Shown here in pieces: positions 62,347 to 64,000 of a stretch of DNA of 64,000 bases. The position numbers and the translations under genes are program-made. Source of the DNA: Cyclobacterium plantarum (lineage in GTDB: Bacteria > Bacteroidota > Bacteroidia > Cytophagales > Cyclobacteriaceae); contig NZ_JAANYN010000002.1 of assembly GCF_011290685.1 (NCBI RefSeq), positions 372,001-436,000 on the forward strand. The letters run 5' to 3'. The stretch's first letter is position 1, and the number at the start of each line of letters is the position of its first letter. The notes beneath the pieces are model-generated. The model had not been told where the DNA came from and made no database searches. It worked only from the letters and a program-made list of their open reading frames with translations.

Positions 62347-62910
62347 GTGGAAAAATACCTGTCAAACAAGCTTTTGAACGGAATTTCAGGTGGAGACCGG
62401 AAATGTCAGGAGATGCTGTACAGGCAGTTTTACAGCTATGGCATGAGTATTTGCCTCCGGTACGCAGCCAATAGGGAAGAAAGTTTGGAAATCCTTCACG
62501 ATGGATACCTGAATGTCTTTCAACACATTGACCGGTACGATACCCGGCGTCCCTTTACGCTGTGGTTTAGGAGAATATTGATCAACGGAGCCATCAATTA
62601 CCATAAAAAAAACCTGAATCACTCCGGCCATTTGGGTCTGGAACATATTTCAGAAATTCCGGATTCGGGGAAAAGTGCCTCTGACGACCTGAAATATATG
62701 GAAATGATTGAACTTATACAGGCTTTACCCATCAGGTACAGAACCGTGTTTAACCTTTATGTTATAGAAGGTTATGAACATCAGGAAATAGCGGAGATGC
62801 TAGGCATCTCTACAGGAACCTCAAAATCAAACCTTCACAGGGCGAGGCAAAAGCTAAGGGCTATGTTAACCATTGGAAATCATGAAGAAGCGAGTATCAA
62901 ACATGAGTGA
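62347..62910 (+). CDS. ECF-type RNA polymerase sigma factor
   Basis: The frame begins at a GTG (62347), giving 187 residues. Region 2 covers about 20-90 (CQEMLYRQFYSYGMSICLRY, ESLEILHDGYLNVFQHIDRY) and region 4 about 120-180 (IQALPIRYRTVFNLYVIEGY, HQEIAEMLGISTGTSKSNLH). It parallels the sigma factor at 6329-6874 in organisation: a membrane/barrel gene overlaps its 3' end, here by 8 bases. It probably responds to an envelope signal relayed by that protein. Confidence 0.92.
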   Translation: MEKYLSNKLLNGISGGDRKCQEMLYRQFYSYGMSICLRYAANREESLEILHDGYLNVFQHIDRYDTRRPFTLWFRRILINGAINYHKKNLNHSGHLGLEHISEIPDSGKSASDDLKYMEMIELIQALPIRYRTVFNLYVIEGYEHQEIAEMLGISTGTSKSNLHRARQKLRAMLTIGNHEEASIKHE

Positions 62911-64000
62911 TAAAGAGCTGGATGATTTCTTGAAAAAATTATCCTCCTCCCCTGAAATCCCCTTTATTCCGGAAGACTGGAATAAAATGGAAAAGATGCT
63001 GGACCAGAAAAAGGTAGCCCAACCCCTGAATGGACACAAGTGGATCCTTTTAGGATTACTGCTGCTTGCCAGTCTTACTTTCACTGTTTGGATGGAGGCT
63101 ACTTACAGGCAAATTCCGGCAAGCCCTGAAAACACCTTGATCTCCTCTTCTTCCCTGTTAACCCAAATAGATCCTAATAAAAATATAGAAATAAAAATTA
63201 AAGATTTAAGTTTTACCTCAGCAGCCATGTCCCCGGCCAGAGAAGAAAAAGTATCTGGGAATAACACCGCTGTTTCCGGTAATGCACCATCTTATCCTGC
63301 CATTTCAGACCTAAATCTGACCTATGTAAGGCTGCCTCTTCTTGCCATTAATTTGGACCCGGAAGCAAAAAACAAGGTGTTTGAGGAATTTAACCGGATT
63401 TGGCACAAATTCCCAGGGCTCAAAATCCAAACAACTGCATTTGGCCCTTTACAAGGGGTTTCACCAGATAATCTAAAAAACAATATTGCCCTTGCCTTTC
63501 AGGTTTCTCCAGACATCAGTGCAGTAAGGTATACAAATTTTCTACCCTTTGGCCGAAGCATTGGTATGAGCCTGGAATATTTCCTCAGTGAAAGGTGGAG
63601 CATTTCCACAGGGGCCATGCATTCAAAAAAGACCTACCAACAGGGCCCTGGCTACTGGGAAGGATACGCGGCACATCAATCCTTAAGAGGTGACTGTTGG
63701 ATACTTGAAGTGCCTGTTAATATCAGGTATTACCCCATAATGGGTGCAATTGACAAATGGTTTATAAGTACAGGTCTGTCTTCCTATTTCATGATGAAGG
63801 AAAACTATAGGTTGACCTATGAAAATTATGGAGGCAATCCTTATTCCGAGGAATTGGAAATAACCGGGAATAACCAACATGTATTTGGTATATGGAACAT
63901 CGGCTTTGGCTATGAAAGAAGGCTGAGTAGAAAACTGGCTGTCCAGGTGGAGCCTTATTATCGCTTACCCCTGGTGGGTATAGGGGAAGGAAACCTGGAT
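62903..64000 (+). CDS. Membrane-spanning protein with outer-membrane barrel-like C-terminus, runs off window
   Basis: From the ATG at 62903 the frame stays open for 366 codons to the window edge. Residues 1-48 are cytoplasmic-type (SDKELDDFLKKLSSSPEIPF), then one membrane span (about 50-69, WILLGLLLLASLTFTVWM). A linker of roughly 100 residues follows, and then beta-strands with porin-like patterning (SIGMSLEYFLSERWSISTGA, VNIRYYPIMGAIDKWFISTG, GFGYERRLSRKLAVQVEPYY). The plan joins an anti-sigma-like N-terminus to a barrel domain, two functions that are separate genes in the 6.3-8.5 kb unit. It overlaps the sigma gene by 8 bases. Confidence 0.75.
   Translation, partial: MSDKELDDFLKKLSSSPEIPFIPEDWNKMEKMLDQKKVAQPLNGHKWILLGLLLLASLTFTVWMEATYRQIPASPENTLISSSSLLTQIDPNKNIEIKIKDLSFTSAAMSPAREEKVSGNNTAVSGNAPSYPAISDLNLTYVRLPLLAINLDPEAKNKVFEEFNRIWHKFPGLKIQTTAFGPLQGVSPDNLKNNIALAFQVSPDISAVRYTNFLPFGRSIGMSLEYFLSERWSISTGAMHSKKTYQQGPGYWEGYAAHQSLRGDCWILEVPVNIRYYPIMGAIDKWFISTGLSSYFMMKENYRLTYENYGGNPYSEELEITGNNQHVFGIWNIGFGYERRLSRKLAVQVEPYYRLPLVGIGEGNLD

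Overview
The window looks like chromosome of a Bacteroidota bacterium, most likely Cytophagales and plausibly Cyclobacteriaceae (inference). Pointers are a SusC/SusD pair, lone FtsX-type permeases, BlaI/M56 signalling, ECF sigma operons feeding outer-membrane proteins, VCBS/ASPIC lipoproteins and a DUF1553/DUF1501 cytochrome cluster. The DNA is AT-rich, with some TAnnTTTG-like promoter boxes and few strong Shine-Dalgarno sites. No rRNA, tRNA or CRISPR was seen.

Layout. 0-6 kb: a truncated YdjC/ChbG-type deacetylase, a lipoprotein and a BlaI-M56 sensor pair whose operator core also lies upstream of the lipoprotein, then small housekeeping genes and a DUF433/DUF5615 toxin-antitoxin (TA) pair with a frameshifted toxin. 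6.3-8.5 kb: ECF sigma factor, single-span membrane protein and outer-membrane barrel. 8.7-14 kb: DUF4256 protein, MBL-fold hydrolase, a membrane protein/Xre regulator pair behind nested inverted repeats, a membrane-anchored esterase and gene remnants. 14.4-26 kb: two FtsX-type permeases, a membrane-anchored AraC regulator, a GH79 heparanase-like enzyme and a secreted alpha/beta hydrolase with a PKD-like end. 26-34 kb: a DUF3857-transglutaminase membrane protein, two PQQ-type beta-propeller dehydrogenases and a zinc-less medium-chain dehydrogenase. 34-36.3 kb: a small TA island (Xre-RES, a truncated acetyltransferase, HigBA). 36.6-46.8 kb: a nutrient-uptake locus with a VCBS/ASPIC lipoprotein, lipocalin-like lipoprotein, SusD, SusC and a five-bladed-propeller glycosidase.

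46.8-54 kb is the most unusual part. Reading on the minus strand, C-terminal tails of tyrosine recombinases recur five times. They alternate with TA modules and with C-terminal pieces of RHS proteins, and two copies of a roughly 380-bp repeat lie next to RHS fragments. In most TA modules here the antitoxin frame is open while the toxin is broken by a stop or frameshift. I read this as a decaying array of integrase-linked cargo and displaced RHS tips.

54-62.1 kb, all minus strand: a three-gene unit (DUF1549/DUF1553 cytochrome, DUF1501 protein, membrane cytochrome with leucine-rich repeats) downstream of a separately terminated unit with a PL11 rhamnogalacturonan lyase and a small lipoprotein. 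The window ends with a second ECF sigma factor overlapping a membrane/beta-barrel gene that runs off the edge. SusCD, the glycosidase, the lyase, GH79 and the PQQ enzymes together suggest a life on plant or algal polysaccharides.
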